This document shows, piece by piece, positions 42,629-43,178 of a stretch of DNA of 43,178 nucleotides (its first letter is position 1; each line of letters begins with the position of its first letter). The position numbers and the translations under genes are program-made. The DNA comes from an uncultured Lachnospiraceae bacterium (GTDB lineage: Bacteria; Bacillota; Clostridia; Lachnospirales; Lachnospiraceae). The stretch lies in contig CACZPJ010000011.1 of the NCBI GenBank assembly GCA_902782995.1, positions 1-43,178 on the forward strand. Direction: 5' to 3'. The notes beneath the pieces are model-generated. The model ran no database searches, was not told the DNA's origin, and saw nothing but the letters and a program-made list of their open reading frames with translations.

Positions 42629-42760
42629 TTTATAGGATTCGGGTGTCAAAAGGTGCTTTATAAAAAATGAAAGGGCAGAATGCGCACCTCGCGGAGAGGA
42701 AGATTATGCGATGCATCCGCTCGGGCGCGGGAGTGTGCGGCAAGCGCACACTTCATTTCG
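42629..42760. repeat. Dispersed palindromic repeat, second copy
   Basis: TTTATAGGATTCGGGTGTCAAAAGG (two parts, from 42629) lies before the core here, whereas in the copy at 16478 it lies after it. The core 42679-42757 starts AATGCGCACCTCGCGGAG and ends GCAAGCGCACACTTCATT. It matches 16539-16617 with about six changes, mostly in a loop. The changes GAGC to GGGA weaken the CTCGCG/CGCGAG stem, while GTGTGCG/CGCACAC stays paired. Confidence 0.75.
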
Positions 42761-42829
42761 TAATTGATGACGGCAGCTCATTGCTGAATGAAGCAGGGTA
42801 TGACTAAAATCAGTTTGCCATTTCATAAA

Positions 42830-42996
42830 TGCACCTGGATATATGGAATACTGGGATATAGGGTGCAGAAAATCAAAGAAACAGAGCTTAAAATGCACCC
42901 AATCAGAGTAAAAGCAGATAGTCAGGGTGCAAGGAAATGTATAAAAGTGATAGAAACGTGCACCCAGTCAGGAAGAAGCCATGTAGTCAGGGTGCA
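42830..42996. repeat. Three tandem inverted-repeat units of about 64 bp
   Basis: TGCACCC/GGGTGCA arms (first left arm TGCACCT) occur at 42830/42861, 42894/42925 and 42959/42990. Each pair is separated by exactly 24 nt, and units recur every 64-65 bp. The loops of units 2 and 3 are alike (both end TAGTCA). An open frame runs through it (42788-43036), but the translated text is basic and repetitive with no domain, so I treat the stretch as non-coding. Confidence 0.6.
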
Positions 42997-43043
42997 GAAA
43001 ACGCAAAAAGTGGTGGGGAAATGCCATTGGGTGTAGGATGATT

Positions 43044-43178
43044 TATGACTCAAGTCGAAAGATATGCAATCTAAGTCAAATTATAATTCTCGCCTGACTG
43101 GAATCCTATGACTTAAAACGAAAGATATGTGATCTAAGTCAAATTATAATTCTCGCCTGACTGAAATCTTATGACCTA
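43044..43178. repeat. 63-bp tandem repeat array, open at window end
   Basis: Units start at 43044, 43107 and 43170 (period exactly 63). Each reads TATGACT..., CGAAAGATATG, ATCTAAGTCAAATTATAATT and CTCGCCTGACTG. The two full units differ at only a few bases spread along the whole length, and all frames have stops. The third unit is cut by the window edge. Confidence 0.8.

Noticed and set aside
42788-43036. 82-codon open frame at the right end
   Set aside because: It runs through the inverted-repeat units; the product is basic and repetitive with no domain and no ribosome binding site.
43044-43178. Start of a CRISPR array
   Set aside because: The whole 63-bp unit is conserved, with no constant repeat plus variable spacer structure, and no cas genes are near.

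Overview
The window is chromosomal DNA of an anaerobic Firmicute, most likely a gut Lachnospiraceae close to Roseburia / Agathobacter (Eubacterium) rectale. The reasons are AGGAGG-type ribosome binding sites, moderate GC, almost all genes on the + strand, a short clostridial-type ThiC, BceRS/BceAB-type modules and intergenic repeats. The genus is an inference.

Layout. 1-9.7 kb: a tRNA-Lys, an unrecognised 432-aa protein, a PfkB sugar kinase, a VanZ-domain membrane protein, a decayed HD-GYP gene, an NSS-family transporter, SseB-like and DegV proteins and an M20 amidohydrolase. 9.7-12.8 kb: vitamin genes, with a THF riboswitch before folT and a TPP riboswitch plus terminator before thiC. A MITE-like element lies between that terminator and thiC. 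Next is a 59-aa membrane peptide whose promoter carries a BceR-like double operator. 12.9-20.6 kb: a small alarmone synthetase, an acyltransferase, an aminotransferase, a repeat-rich gap, a membrane-anchored MutS-like ATPase and a BceRS-type two-component system. 20.7-27.8 kb: a decayed GGDEF gene, a soluble PocR-MCP sensor, a YbaK/PrdX deacylase, a PanE-like reductase, and a tight operon of TSUP transporter, Ada/AraC, HD hydrolase and a broken LysR regulator.

27.84-38.42 kb is the most remarkable part: a complete nitrogenase-like gene cluster. In order it holds a promoter with a palindromic LysR-type site, cysteine synthase, a YezD-like small protein, an aberrant tRNA-Cys(GCA)-like gene, NifB, a NifX-like protein, a NifH-like reductase, a second and divergent cysteine-synthase-family enzyme, NifD-like 1, NifK-like 1, a second (Cys-rich) NifX-like protein, NifD-like 2 and NifK-like 2. 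All four D/K subunits keep three P-cluster-type cysteines. NifD-like 2 also keeps counterparts of the cofactor ligands Cys275 and His442 of MoFe protein, while NifD-like 1 keeps only the Cys. NifB retains its full set of cluster ligands. There is no NifE/N or NifV. Together with the two cysteine-synthase-type enzymes, this suggests a nitrogenase-like reductase with a NifB-derived cofactor that frees sulfide or a thiol from a sulfur compound, with capture into cysteine. It is probably not an N2-fixing enzyme.

38.4-42.6 kb: a MazEF module (antitoxin intact, toxin frameshifted) lies between two copies of a BceR-like operator, followed by a BceAB-type ABC transporter and a small membrane protein. 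The last 550 bp hold a dispersed palindromic repeat and two tandem-repeat blocks of about 64 bp and 63 bp, the second running off the window. Several genes are decayed (HD-GYP, GGDEF, LysR, mazF), so this strain appears to be losing c-di-GMP and some regulatory functions while keeping the nitrogenase-like cluster open.
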